NCBI GenBank assembly: GCA_951802425.1
Contig: OX637801.1
Span: forward strand, 186,001 to 250,000
Direction: 5' to 3'
Length of the DNA stretch: 64,000 nt
Origin: Clavaria fumosa
Taxonomy: Eukaryota; Basidiomycota; Agaricomycetes; Agaricales; Clavariaceae
Position 1 is the stretch's first letter, and each line of letters starts with the position of its first letter. Below are positions 43,265 to 54,525 of this stretch, one piece after another. The notes under the pieces were generated by a model that was not told where the DNA came from, ran no database searches, and saw only the letters and a program-made list of their open reading frames with translations. The translations under genes and the position numbers were made by a program.

Positions 43265-44990
43265 AGGCACGTCCTTTTTTTTTTCTCTTTTTTCTTTTTT
43301 TTCTCGCAGCGCAGCGCCCTCGCCGTCGCCCTCTTCTCCTCCCTCGTCGCCGTCGCCGTCGCCCTCTCCCCCTCTCCCTCGTCGCCCTCGCTGTCGCCCT
43401 CGTTGCTCTCATCGCCCTCGCCGCCGCCGCCGCTGTCGCCCTCGCTGCTGCCGCAGCCGTCGCTCTGGCTGTCGCTGCCATTGCTCTCGCTGTGGCCGCC
43501 GCTGCCGCCGTTGCTCTCGCATCGCCCTCGCCGCTGTCGCCCTCGCCGCCGTCGCCCTCGTCGCCCTCTCCGCCGCTGCCGCCATTGCCCTCGCCGCCAC
43601 CACCGCTGCCGCTCTCGCTCTCGCTGTCGCTGTCGCCGTCGCCCTCGCTCTCGCCGCCATCGCCCTCGTCACTGTTGCTGCCGCCCTCCCTGCCCTCTGT
43701 TGTCACCTCGCCATCACCCTGCCTGCCCCCGCTGCCTCGTCACCCCACCTTCCCCTGCTGCCCGCTGCCCGCTGTTGCCCGCCTCCCTCGCCCTCGCCCT
43801 CGCCCTCGCCCTCGCCCTCGCCCTTGCCCTCGCCCTTGCCCTCGCCCTCTGCCCTCGTCGTCCTCGCCCTCTCCCTCGTCACCCTCGCCATCTCCTCGCC
43901 CCGCCCTGCCATCGCCCTGCCCCGCCGACTCCTTGCCCCACTGTCACCCCGCCCCTGCCGGCTCCTCGCCCCGCCGTCGCCCGCCCTGCCGTCTCGCCTC
44001 CACCTGCCCAGCCCTGCCGTCGCCCCGCCCTGCCGTCGCCCTGTCCCTGCCAGCTCCTCGCTCCACCGTCGCTGCCCCTGCCGGCTCCTCGCACCACCGT
44101 CGCCTCGCCCTGCTGTCGCCTCGCCCCGCCCTGCTGACCCCTCGCCCTTCCCTGCTGTCTCCTCGCCGACCTGCCCTGCCATCGCCCTGCCCCGCCGGCT
44201 CCACGCCCCGCCGTCGCTCTGCCCCCGCCGGCTCCTCGCCCTGCCCTGCTGTCTCCTCGCCGCCCTGCCCTGCCATCGCCCTGCCCCGCCGGCTCCATGC
44301 CCCGCCGTCGCTCCGCCCCCGCTGGCTCCTCGCCCTACCGTTGCCCTGTCCTGCCGTCTCCTCGCCCCCTTCCGTCTCCTCGCCCCCTGCCCTCCCGTCA
44401 CCTTGCCCCGCCGTCGCCTCGCCCCGCCCTGCTGTCCCTTCGCCCCATCCTGCTGTCCCTCGCCCCACCTGCCCTGCCCTGCCCTGCCCTGCCGTTGCCC
44501 CACCCCCGCCGGCTCCTCGCCCCGCCGTCGCTCTGCCCCCGCCGGCTCCTCGCCCTGCCCTGCTGTCTCCTCGCCGCCCTGCCCTGCCATCGCCCTGCCC
44601 CGCCGGCTCCATGCCCCGCCGTCGCTCCGCCCCCGCTGGCTCCTCGCCCCACCGTTGCCCTGTCCTGCCGTCTCCTCGCCCCCTTCTGTCTCCTCGCCCC
44701 CTGCCCTCCCGTCACCTTGCCCCGCCGTCGCCTCGCCCCGCCCTGCTGTCCCTTCGCCCCATCCTGCTGTCCCTCGCCCCACCTGCCCTGCCCTGCCCTG
44801 CCGTTGCCCCACCCCCGCCGGCTCCTCGCCCCGCCGTCGCCCCGCCCCTGCCGGTTCCTCGCCCCGCTGTCGCCCGCCCTGCCATCTCCTCGCCCCCACC
44901 TGCCCTTGCCCTGCCCTGCTGTCACCCCACCCTTCCCACTGCCTTGCCCTGCTACTTACTGCCTGGTCACCACCCATTTTATTTACAATT
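43265..44990. repeat. 1.7-kb GC-rich minisatellite with a 314-bp higher-order unit
   Basis: It begins with a poly-T/TTTTC tract, then CGCCGTCGCCCTCG words, a (CCCTCG)n run at 43790-43860, and CCCTGCC/GCCCCGCC words. The block starting TGCCATCGCCCTGCCCCGCC occurs at about 44177, 44271 and 44585; the last two are 314 bp apart and alike over the whole interval. All long open frames here are low-complexity artefacts. Confidence 0.95.
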
Positions 44991-45127
44991 GTGTATATAC
45001 AATTTATAAGGACAATAAAATACTGAGATTGATATGAGACAAAGGTTATAAGCAAAAAATAAAAAGTACAAGTGTACATGCCTGTGCAGTGGACAGCGGC
45101 AGACTCATGAAAGGTGGGGGAAAAAAA

Positions 45128-45215
45128 GTGTCACCACCAGGGTTTGAACTTGTGCACTTCAGACCCAGAGGGACAGTCTGGAACAGAGACAACCACTGAG
45201 CTATTATTGCAATTT
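45128..45215 (-). ncRNA. tRNA-like Pol III promoter (possible SINE head)
   Basis: On the minus strand TAGCTCAGTGG fits the A box and AGTTCAAACCC, about 50 nt downstream, fits the B box of Pol III genes. A T7 run follows about 20 nt later as a possible terminator. Arm pairing is too poor for a working tRNA, so a tRNA-derived SINE or tRNA relic is more likely. No second copy was noticed in the window. Confidence 0.4.
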
Positions 45216-45499
45216 TAATTGTACTCCAGAACTTCTTTTTAACTAGAGTTTTGATTAATCTGGCAGTTCCAGACATGACACCAGAGCCGATCTTGAGGCG
45301 TCGAAGTCCATGTGTTGACTTACCTTACATTGCTTATAGGCCAATCTGCGCACCGCCCCGACGCCCCCACCAGTACCGTCTGTAATGTCAGTCTCCTTGG
45401 AGACTAAAGCCAATCCCTATGCCCCGACCTCCAGTTCCTCTGCAAAGGACGCCATTTTTGAAGGAGTGCCGAAGGAACGCATGGGTCGGACTCTACGTT

Positions 45500-46740
45500 T
45501 CAATGTCAGATGCGTCAGGAGACCCAGCTTGAACAACTGAAGCAGCGCATCGCGGAAAGTACAAAAAAAGCGGGTCTTGACAGCGTGTTTGAAGGGTTGG
45601 AGAAGAATATCAAGGTCGAGCTGTGTCTTATCTCTCAGCCTAGCCCTACGCTGATGCTCCTCGCTGGATAGCCCGAAGCACCACCAGACGTAGAGTGGTG
45701 GGACGCTGCTCTGCTCCCCAACAAGAAATACGATGACATCGAAACCCTTGGCCTCCAGCGTCTGAATATCCACAACGACGACTCCCGTATATCCAACATC
45801 CTATCCCAATCCGGGCTCCTGGCGACAAGAGTAAAATTACCTTGAAACCGCTAAAGTTGACTTCAAAGTTAAGGTCACAGTAATTAATATCTGCACTCGC
45901 TCTGACGCGCAGCAGGAGCAAAGGAAAACGAGGTAGCAACGTCGTGCAGCGGAGTTGCAGGACAAGCGCGATCGTATCCGCCTGGGTCTCATGCCCTCTG
46001 ACCCCCCAAAGGTCTATCAAGGCGTCTTCTCTAATAATGCCTCGTTCATTAACATCCACCCATCATAGTTCGGCTTAGCAATCTCATGGAAGTCCTCACG
46101 TCAGACGCCGTGCAAGATCCTACCCGTGTTGACGCACGAGTCCGGTGCGAGTTGCGATGCGCAAACACACTCACGAAAAGTCAAACGCGGGACGCAAATT
46201 GACGGACGAGCAGCGGAGGGAGAAGGTCAAAAACAAGAAACTTGAAGAAGGGCATCGTCGGAGCCGTGTACAAGTGCGTTTTTACACCCCAGATTGTGTG
46301 TCCATCTGTACTGTCCAGACTGACACGTTGCTGCCCCCACGGCACAGAATCAAAACACTTTCCGATCCCGCACATCGTTTCAAAGTGCGCAAGAACGCGG
46401 AACAGAACAATCTTACGGGTGTGTGTATCTTCAATCCTTCATTTGGCCTGGTGTATGTGGAGGGCGCTCCCAAGTTCATGCGGGCGTACAAGAAGCTCAT
46501 GCTTCGTCGCATTGCGTGGACGGAGCCCGCGCGCCCCCGCGGTGGTGAAGAGGTTGAAATCGATGCGGGGAGGACGAAAGCGAACACGCGGCCGCATCGT
46601 CGAGCAAGGTGGTCAATGATGGCAGCGGAGAGGCCTGGCCTGGCTATGCCCCGCCTCGCCTCGCCTCGCCTCGCCATGCGTCACCATGCCTCGCCGTGCC
46701 TCGCCTCACCCTGCCTGGCCTGGCCTGGCCCCCACCAATT
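45500..46740 (+). pseudogene. PRP3: PRP3 (U4/U6 snRNP protein)
   Basis: Exons follow Prp3: LEQLKQRIAESTKKAGLDS, PPDVEWWDAALLPNKKYDD, TLGLQRLNIHNDDS, then ELQDKRDRIRLGLMPSDPPK, VRLSNLMEVLTSDAVQDPT, AMRKHTHEKSNAGRKLTDEQ, KGIVGAVYK, and after a 74-nt intron IKTLSDPAHRFKVRKNAEQN, NPSFGLVYVEGAPKFMRAYK and RRIAWTEPARPRGGE. An in-frame TAG lies at 45934-45936, before QRRAAELQDK. A one-base deletion near 46150 separates VDARVR from AMRKHTH. Another shift precedes KGIVGAVYK. The C-terminal end is not recognisable. Prp3 is an essential splicing factor, so this should be a dead extra copy, or sequencing indels must be checked. Confidence 0.9.
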
Positions 46741-46834
46741 AATCTAGTACGTCACTCCGCACCGTCTGGAGCCACGCGACGGTGCCCGAAGAGCCTTTCG
46801 GGCAGCAAACCGACTGAGGGGGGTTTAATGTAGA

Positions 46835-47180
46835 CGGAGGCCATTGCCCAGTTCGCGGACTGGTTCACGACACGGGTCGTCAACCGGGAGGTTGCGCACG
46901 GCGAGGGTGGTGGCACAGGTAAGGCCCATGTCGTCCTTTGCGGACAAAGGTAAGCACAGCATGCATTGCATGCCCATTGCCCCCCCCGCGAATGTCGCAC
47001 CTGTCCTCACCGACCCCACCGCAGCATTGGCGGCCTGCTCGCCGACGCCCTCATCGGGCCTCTGGCCCAAGGTTGTTGCCTCAAATACGTCGGCCATCTG
47101 GTGGACGAGACGGCACTGAGGTGGCGCGTCGAGCGGCTCGTCGGTGTCGAGAAGGAGCGCGGCGTGTTCAAAAGTTGAAT
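46835..47180 (+). CDS. Unrecognised two-exon fragment
   Basis: A first exon EAIAQFADWFTTRVVNREVA ends at a GTAAGG donor (46920). The sequence from about 47021 gives GGLLADALIGPLAQGC, LKYVGHLVDETALRWRVERL and GVEKERGVF. Codon choice looks real. Family not recognised. Confidence 0.35.
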
Positions 47181-47319
47181 TGCCTCGCAGGGTGTGCGTA
47201 GGAAAATAAGCGCGAAATCTTGACCCGCTGCTGCACTAGTCTCTCCTGCTGTCACCCCCGTGGCAGCACACCAAATGGACCTTCGTGCTGCTCCTGCCGC
47301 ATTGATCCCCCTTTAGGCG

Positions 47320-47980
47320 CTCTCACGGGCACGTCACCTCGGTCGCCATCCTGCGCTCGTACCGGCACCTCGGGCTTGCAAAGAAGCTCCTGCTGCATTG
47401 CCGTGTGTGATGCTCCCCCCATCATGCCCCCACTTCCGCTGATCGTGGTCATGACGCCCCCCTGCCAGAGGAGGCCATGGCAGCCATTTATGGCATGGCC
47501 CAGGTCTCGCTGCACGTGCGAGTCTCGAACTGGTAGTACTCATCATTGGTGGCGGCGCCGAACATGCCCGTGTGCACCCGAATCTCATCCGATGCAAACA
47601 TGTTAGAGGCCGGCACAAAGTGCGTAGACCTGCGTGGACTCCTCTTCCGTGGTGATGGTCAGCGGTCAGCGGTCAGCGCAGCGCAGCGCAGACACGGCGG
47701 GTGAGAACGGGAATGGGGGCGGCGCATGCACATCTTGGCGAGCACGTAGCCGACGATGCGGCCCTTCTGGTCTTCGGCAACGTAGGAGAGTGACGGCCAG
47801 GTGAGCGCGTGGTACATGACTACATGCGTGCAGTGGGTCAGTGGGTCAGTGTGCGGCGGGGTGATGGGGAGGTGACACACAGAGCTTCATGGTGTAGTTC
47901 TCAAGTAGGCTCTGCTGGTTGCAGGCTTGCATGCCCAGGAGGTTGTTGATGTGCACAGGGTGGATGTTCACATGATGCAT
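47320..47980. pseudogene. NAA10: NAA10/ARD1 N-acetyltransferase split by an inversion
   Basis: The minus strand from about 47960 encodes the N-terminal half: [26 protein letters not shown], then, after an intron, [20 protein letters not shown] and IVGYVLAKM (47720). The next residues expected, SHGHVTSVAILRSYRHLGLA with the acetyl-CoA loop and KKLLLHC, are found on the plus strand at 47318-47400. An intact intron follows there, then QEAMAAIYGMAQVSLHVRVSN (to 47535). The C-terminal half is therefore inverted. The starting Met appears to be lost (GTG). Tandem GGTCAGC and GCAGC repeats at 47658-47692 lie near the breakpoint. Confidence 0.85.
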
Positions 47981-48007
47981 GATTAGCTGTCCAGTTGCTG
48001 TGCCACC

Positions 48008-48541
48008 TGTCATGTCCAATTTGGCTCTACCCTCCTTTCAGCACTTTTACAAAATACACTATTTCATGCTCAACATCACACATACATATCTCTTAAATTT
48101 ATAGAGAATAATGATATGCAGTCTGTCTCACACATCCCCAGTCTAAAACTATAGCAGACAAACTGTTGAATCTTGGGATATGTGTCCTGCACTGATGTCA
48201 TGCCTGCTGGTCACTTGCCAAGCAGAGTTTCAATATTGTCCACTTGTGGAATGCAGTCACCCCATGCAGTGCAGATGTCTGCAGAGTTGGCCCAGATTTT
48301 CTGTTGCATTTGGGTATGCTCAATTCTTGACTCCACTTGCTACCTCCACCAGACCAGTGGAGGATAATCACAGTATGGCTTGTGCCACACAATAGTGTCA
48401 GGGGAAAAGGGTACAAGAGATGAAAAGTGAAGGTATATATACTTGGGCTCCTAGCTTTCCCATGCTTGGGCCCTCTGTATCACATGATGTACTAAAGGTC
48501 TGGGTCATGTGACCTAAATTGGGTGGTAAGCTATCCTGACA
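48008..48541 (-). repeat. 3' LTR of a Ty3/gypsy relic
   Basis: 534 bp. On the minus strand it starts TGTCAGGATAGC right after the purine tract AAAAGGGGGGGTTA (48542-48555) and ends CATGACA at 48008. A TATATATA element lies near 48434. The start resembles that of the LTR at 4104, but the bodies differ. Confidence 0.75.
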
Positions 48542-48549
48542 TAACCCCC

Positions 48550-49030
48550 CCTTTTAAGGCAGGGCATCCTGACCTGCTAGCTTTGCCTTGTCTGGGTATT
48601 GCTGGAAGAAGTCTCAGAGCAACAAGGTTGTGTTGGTGAGATTCCTGTGATGCTCCCAAGTATTCTCCTTCACAGGGTATCCTGACCACTTTACCAAGTA
48701 CTTCACCCCTCATCCCACCTTCTTAACATCAAGGATAGCCTCAACATCATACTCTGAGTGGTCATCCTCAATTGTGGCAGGGGGGGGTGGTGGAGGCTTC
48801 TGGGAAGGGAAAGAGGGGGGATGGTATAGTGTCAACAGTAATTCATTGAACACCTGATGGATATGCCAGGCCCAGGGGAGTTTGAGGTGATAGGCAGCTG
48901 GTCCCACCTTCTCCTCAATGGCAAAGGGTCCTGCTCACTTATAGTCAAGCTTTTTGGAGGGCCAGTCCATTTTCAAGTTCTGGGTATCCAGCCAGACCAG
49001 GTCTCCTCAGCACATACCTGGAGTTCATGC
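48550..49030 (-). pseudogene. Integrase C-terminus and chromodomain relic
   Basis: Minus strand: SKKLDYK, EEKVGPAAYHLKLPWAWHI, HQVFNELLLTLYHP, then the chromodomain YDVEAILDVKKV, VKYLVKWSGYPVKENTWEH. TGA codons occur after KKVG and after NTTLLL. The gene continues only to about 49030, so the element is truncated at its 5' side. Confidence 0.85.
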
Positions 49031-49139
49031 GAGAAATGTGAAGCTCCAGACATGGTGATGCGAAGAGTATTCAAAAAGTGCGAAGGCCCATGTGCCAGCG
49101 GGCGCCAACTCAAATGGAGTTTGAAGTTAACGTACTAGT

Positions 49140-49671
49140 CCGGAAAAGGTTGGATGTTAGCCAAACTCGCTTAACGTCCATCAGTATCTTATGTGGCCAC
49201 CAGCACTCACGCCACCGTTCTGGTAACAGTGCGATGCTATAAGGGGTACAATCCATACCTCTGTAATTCTGTAACAATGACCGGGGTCAACTTCTATTGT
49301 AAGTGTCCCGAACACCACAACATATCATTAGACTGCAGCAGATTCACGCCTTTGTTTATTATAATTCATTCAATTCCTATGTCACAGTGCTGTCTATTGT
49401 GAGGCCCAAACTTCATTCAATCCAATAAACCCTCATCAATCACTTCAAATTCCCGCCTGGTGCCGGCGCCGCGCCGCCACCACCAGTCCCTTTCACTCTA
49501 CCGCCTGCACACCATCATACGCTGGCAAACGCGCACACGCCTCGTGCCAATCAATCATGCCCCGCACCAGGGCAATCACCACCGCCAGCACGTCCTCGAC
49601 GGAGCCAATCCGCTGGTCCATCATGTCGCGTTCACTGTTTATCAGCAAGCATCACACATCAATATATCTGT
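49140..49671. other. Spacer with one short open frame
   Basis: The minus strand 49630-49495 reads MMDQRIGSVEDVLAVVIALV and stops at TGA. It is compact and plausible but unrecognised. Otherwise no feature. Confidence 0.3.
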
Positions 49672-49789
49672 CCATATTGAGGGAGAGAGAGATGGGCGCA
49701 CCGAAGGGTCATAGTTCGGTTCCGGACAGCTACAAGGCCGACATGCTCAACATAAACCGAGGAAGAAAAAGGAAGCATCGACCGCTACG

Positions 49790-51870
49790 ACGCACATGCG
49801 AAGTCGATCGTCACACCATACGGCGTCCCCAGCTCGTTGTTCCACGAATAGCGCTTGCTGATCGTCGCATTGGAGTCGTCCACTCGTGCGAACACCCCCG
49901 CCTGCCACAGCTTCGTCGCTTGTGGTAGGAACAGACGGATAGACGGACGGACGGACGGACGGACGTCAGCGGGCATCCATTCCTCTCCGGCAAAAGTGAG
50001 GGAGAGACGGAAGAAACAGACACCCACAGACTTCCCGGACCAGCGGATCAAATTCTGCTCGTGCGCTCAGCGGGACGATCAGCACCTTCGTTGGAGCGAC
50101 GAGGGTAGGCAGAGACAAGACCTAGGGAGAGTGCGAGCTACCAACGAAAAGTCAGAGAGGCGTGCCCGACTTGAATTCTGCACCACATTGCAGGAAGAAA
50201 CGAAGGAGCTCACCCCTCGATCTATATCTTGTTCTCTGCTCCAGAAACAGTGCTCGAGTAACACGTAGAGAATACGCCCCAGACCAAATGATGGCTCAAT
50301 GACGTTCGGGGTGTACTCGCGAACTTAAATACAAATGAAGAAATAAGAGGGGCGCTTGGTGATCCATCGATCCATCAATCAATCAAGGCAACTCACTGGA
50401 CTGTTTAAACGTTTTGCGCTCGATTGTGACCATATCTGATGATATTTGTAAGGTTTTACCTTCCACTTGGACGCCCGTTGGGCTAACGAAGAGTCATTAG
50501 GGATGAGAAAAAGAATGCAAAGGGCAATAGGGCCGTACCCCTTGGCGAGATCCTCCTTGAGACTCAAGAGCTCACACTCAGTCAAGCCATTCACGTGCTT
50601 CATAATACCCAGGGCATCCCGGCCAAAGATCACGCCAAGGGCCTTCTTGTTGAACTCGGGCATCACTTTCTCGATGACGACGGGCTCCTTGAGCGCCTCG
50701 CGCACAACGAGGGGGTGGCCCGTACGTGCCGCATGCACTGACAAATCATACGCAGCGCGGTCCGCACACCCAACACACTCGATCCAGCCATACGAGCACG
50801 CGACCTCCGCGTCCCAGCAGTCCGTCGCGTAGTGCGCCATCTCGTTCGCCGCGCGCGGTCCACGCCCACCGCGAGCAGAAACGCCTGGGTCCGCGCGAGG
50901 AAGTACGCCAGCGTCTCATTCGCGATCACCCCGCGCGCCACCGCTTCCCCTGCACTCATGTGCGTCGGCGTCGTAAGCCCCGCGCCCTGCGCGTGTCGGT
51001 CGAGGAGCGCTAGCTCGACGTCCCGCACCTCACTAAACCGCGCGTGCGTCTTGTCCCCTGGATCGACGAAGTGCTCTATCTCGGCCATCGTGAACTCGCG
51101 CACGCGCAGCAGCCCTGCACGCGGTGAGATTTCGTTTCGGAAGGAGCAGCCGATCCGTGCGGACGCGAATGGCACTCGACCGTTGTTGAACTCGAGCAGA
51201 CGGGAGAAGTTGAGGAAGTGGCCTTGGGCTGTCTCAGGACGGAGGTACCTATGTGTGTGTGAGGGAGCGCCGCAGTTATGTGTCTCAGATATTGCTTTGA
51301 CTGTAAAAGGAATGATCCATACCCAGGGTGCTGCCCAGTTGGGCCAATGCTGCTCGAGAACATCAGATTAAATGGTTGAGGCTCGTTGCAAAGTTCACCT
51401 AACTCGACACCTGAGTAGTTGTCCAGCTGTAAAAGAAAAAATTAACATAGGATCAACCCATCACGCGTGATCAGCAAAAGCGAACGAGGCAGGAGAAAAG
51501 GCTCACCTTTGCTAGAACAGGTTCGTATTCCTTTGCGACCTCATCTGTCACCTTCACCCGATGCGCTGCAGCCGTCGTCTCCGCATCGACCTTTGTCTTC
51601 TCGGCCTTGACCTTTTTGCTCTTCTTGTCCGCCTTCTCCCCATCGCCTGCGAGGCGCGCTTGGAGGACATTCTTGACAAGATGATCCGCACGGAGGACGT
51701 CGCTTGTCTTAACGTTGCGAACCGTCCAGTCTGTGAAGCGCGCGACGTGGCCCGAAGCCTCGAACATGGGCGCGGGTGTGAGCACCGTCGTATCCAGCTT
51801 GAGCATCCCTTCCTCCACGACGAAGCTCCGCCACCATTCATTTATTTTGCTTGTAATGCCGAGCCCGGGG
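49790..51870 (-). pseudogene. GRS1: GRS1 copy B
   Basis: Same exon order and same truncated ends as copy A. 50840-50379 is open for 153 codons ([37 protein letters not shown]) and 51175-50663 for 170 codons. The exon behind NLMFSSS lacks the KKYNIRNPDTGNE part because of the 47-bp loss. It ends at GVTIDF like A, so both descend from an already truncated gene. Confidence 0.92.
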
Positions 51871-51874
51871 CCCA

Positions 51875-52543
51875 TAGTTGTACGTGCGACTCAATCGTCG
51901 CGTTTAGGATCGCCTCGTTCGTCTGCCACCCTGACTTCTCCTCATCCCACACAGCCTTCATCTCCGCCATCTCCCCCTTCGTCCTCTCTAATTGTCGTTC
52001 AAGCTCGTCGTTCTGCGCCACCGCCTGAGACAGCGCTCGCGTGCCTCGGCCAATTGACACTGCAGCGCTTTTCCTTGCGCTTCGGCCTCCTCTGTGAGCT
52101 TAGCCTTACTCGACTCCAACGCTCGTATGCGCCGCGCGTATTCCTCTGCCCTAGACCGTTCACGTGCAATGTTCTTCTCCAGGTCCACGATCTCCTCAGA
52201 CTTGGCATGCAACAGTCCAAATGCGAGCCTGTTCGTCGTCACGTCGGCAGCCACTGTAGGTCCCTCAAAAGAAAAAAGGGGGGGCAAGTGAGTGAATAAG
52301 TGGATCTGGATGCCCCCAAGTGAGGGGAAACCAGACACGTACCAGGGAGGCTGAACAAGTGGGAGCTTCTGACGGAACCTGACTCTCAGGCACAGTTGAT
52401 TGATCTGTCGACGCCGGTGCAAACACCGAACACGTATCGGGAGCTGCCATTTGCGGCATCGGCGAGTGAGCGTCGGCCTCCGAGCCAGTCAGGGGCAGCG
52501 GAGATGACGCAGGCGCGGAGTCCTGCTCCTGCGACACGATCAT
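51875..52543 (-). CDS. Coiled-coil exons fused to GRS1 copy B
   Basis: Same structure as the fusion in copy A: a Ser/Pro exon (MIVSQEQDSAPASS, 52543-52345) and a coiled-coil exon (SEEIVDLEKNIARERSRAEE to TIESHVQLWAPG). One base is missing near 52036 (SALSQ region) relative to A, which shifts the frame. Confidence 0.5.
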
Positions 52544-52593
52544 AACCCATCAATGAGAGGATAAACGAGACATGGCGCAAGCCGTACCTCCAT

Positions 52594-53777
52594 GGGCGAG
52601 CCCGCACCCGCCACCCGCCGCACAGCCTCGAGCGCCGCCTCCCGCTCCCGGGCCAGGTCCTGCGTCGACTCCTCCTCCATCCTGCGCACCCGCCGGCCAT
52701 CTACGCCCTCGACGAACCCGAACCCGAACCCATCAGACGCCGTCATTGTCGCCACAGGGCTCCGGTCGTCCTGCGTGTCGCTTCCCGCGCCATGCTCGCG
52801 TCGTCGGTCCCCCCGTCCCGGCCGCGCGGGCCGCTGCTGGAACGCTAGGAACGCCGCCGCCGGGTGCCCTCTCGCACCCCGGGAGCGCCGCCTCGCACGC
52901 GGCTCAGCAGCGGAGGCGGCCATCCGCTTGCCCCCCACCTCAGGCCAGCTGCATCGGCGGCGCTCACGCCTGCACTGGGGCTGCTGCTCCTGCTGCTGCT
53001 GCTGCTGCCAGTGCTGCCAACAATGTGGTTGTCCCCGTGCACGCCCTTCTTCTCAGGCGAGCTGAACTGCTCGATCGAACTTGGAAGATATTCGTCTCCT
53101 GGCTCCGTCCCTGTCTCTTCCCGCGCGGGGGCTCTGCGGGGCCGTAGCGGCACCGGCGGTGGCGGTGGTGGCAGGTACGGCCGGAACCGCGCAGGGCTTA
53201 CCAGTGGAATGGGGCGGAGTGCCGCCTTGGGGTCTGCGTCTACGACCATCGCACTCACAGCACTGTCCTGCTGCTGTCCGACTACCGCTGCCGCGGCATC
53301 GTCCGGCGGGCACGACACGGGGCGGTCCTGCAGCACGGGGAACAGGAAGTTCAGGCTCGGCGACAGGGTCGCGCGCACTGATGCTGATGCTGACGCGGAC
53401 ACTGCCGCTGCCGTCGGTGTCCGCATGTGCGACTGCGACTGCGACTGCGACTACGTCTCCAGGACAACAGATGCCGGTCCGGGTAGGGCGGGGTGCGTGG
53501 GCTGCCGGGGGGGACGGGAGATGCTCGGGAGCTCGTCGTGGCGGCCGTTGTCGTCGTCGTCGCTGTCGAGATCGGCTAGGACTGTCTCTTTGACCTCGGG
53601 AGCGGAGTGGGAGGAGCTTGCTGCTGGTGTTGTGGGCGCAGGGAGGGTGGAGTCTGCCGCTGGCATTGCGGGCGCGGGGTTGGCGGATGCGAGGTTGGCA
53701 GCTCCGGCAGAAAGGTGCCCTTCCTTCCGTTTTTCCATCAGCTCATGATCAAACTCAACAAGGAGCAACGCTTGCAC
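52594..53777 (-). CDS. Disordered hypothetical protein
   Basis: Minus-strand open frames: 53777-53451 (MQALLLVEFDHELMEKRKEG, Ala/Pro-rich, then LADLDSDDDDNGRHDELP), 53426-52845 (FLFPVLQDRPVS, Pro-rich PPPPPPVPLRPR, Ser-rich) and 52938-52540 (ESTQDLAREREAALEAVRRV coil), which runs into copy B at MEVRLAP. The composition indicates a long disordered protein with a short coil. Family not recognised; possibly related to the SANT-domain gene abutting copy C, since both meet the duplication at the same GAGSPM phrase. Confidence 0.4.
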
Positions 53778-53879
53778 ACCTTACCGGTTAACCCCGCGGT
53801 CACGCGTTCAGCTCACTCTTGCAATAAAATAAATGTACAGATAGATAGAGCGAGAAAGAGAGAGTGAGAGACAGTCAAC

Positions 53880-54190
53880 AAATATAATCAAGTGAGGTCC
53901 GGCAGAGATGTGGTGCTGGGGAACAGCATGTTGAAACACCGAATCATTGCCCAGGTGGCATCGCATGTACCGTTGCTACGCTGTGATATAATGTAAAATA
54001 GCAATTTTTTTAGAAGAATACAGTTGTCGTACGGAAGGGTCCTAGGCCGAGCTGGATTTTCTCCATCAACGACGAGGGTCACACACTGTGTGCCCTGGAG
54101 TTTATAAAGTTAGTCCACATTTTGAAATTTGCAAGTGAATATTTACATACGTCAGACATGCGCACCGTGCCAATTACGGTGCCGTATTTG
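53880..54190 (-). CDS. Unrecognised small gene fragment
   Basis: The minus strand reads SEVKYGTVIGTVRMSD (54185), a 3' splice-like junction near 54090, then CVTLVVDGENPARPRTLPY and a hydrophobic stretch ending at 53888. Possibly two exons of an unknown gene. Confidence 0.3.
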
Positions 54191-54439
54191 ACTTCGCTTT
54201 CACTTCCAAAAAAAAAAAGTCTGGACCCGTTCTGTGAAGGAAGGGAAAGATTAGATTAAGAATATTTGGAGAAGAAAAGCTAACGGGATAAGCGTTCATA
54301 GCCAAAGCAGCTTGGTCTTCCACAGTGTGGAAGGCTTTATTTTATATCACAAAACTCAGGCTCAGGGCCAAGGAAAGTACCCCCAATCTATGGCACATCC
54401 ACGTAATGTTTTTCGCCCCACAGAGCTGCGCACTTCGAC

Positions 54440-54525
54440 CCTCACTACCCATCCCCATACTCTCTCGCTGCCAATCCCCATCCTCTCTCGCTGCCAATCC
54501 CCATCCTCTCTCACTGCCTAACCCC
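54440..54525. repeat. 23-bp tandem repeat
   Basis: Three copies of CATCCTCTCTCGCTGCCAATCCC-type units (the first with CATACTCTC). No gene is assigned from 54191 to 54830; plus-strand frames around 54600-54830 look partly coding but are unrecognised. Confidence 0.8.

Larger units (their letters stand above)
49672..52593. repeat. Segmental duplication, copy B
   Basis: Same orientation as copy A, offset about 23.0 kb. It differs from A by a deletion of roughly 47 bp plus a short insertion near 51385 (between GAGGCTCG and the CAGCTG that follows), by CGGA repeat number and by scattered substitutions. The reading frame at 50379-50840 is longer than in A, because A has lost bases near 27600. Confidence 0.95.

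Noticed and set aside
43165..45079. Pro/Ser/Arg-rich frames of 400-614 codons
   Set aside because: Same reason, within the 43.3-45.0 kb array.
45128..45215. Functional tRNA gene
   Set aside because: A and B boxes present but D and acceptor stems do not pair; called a SINE-like relic instead.
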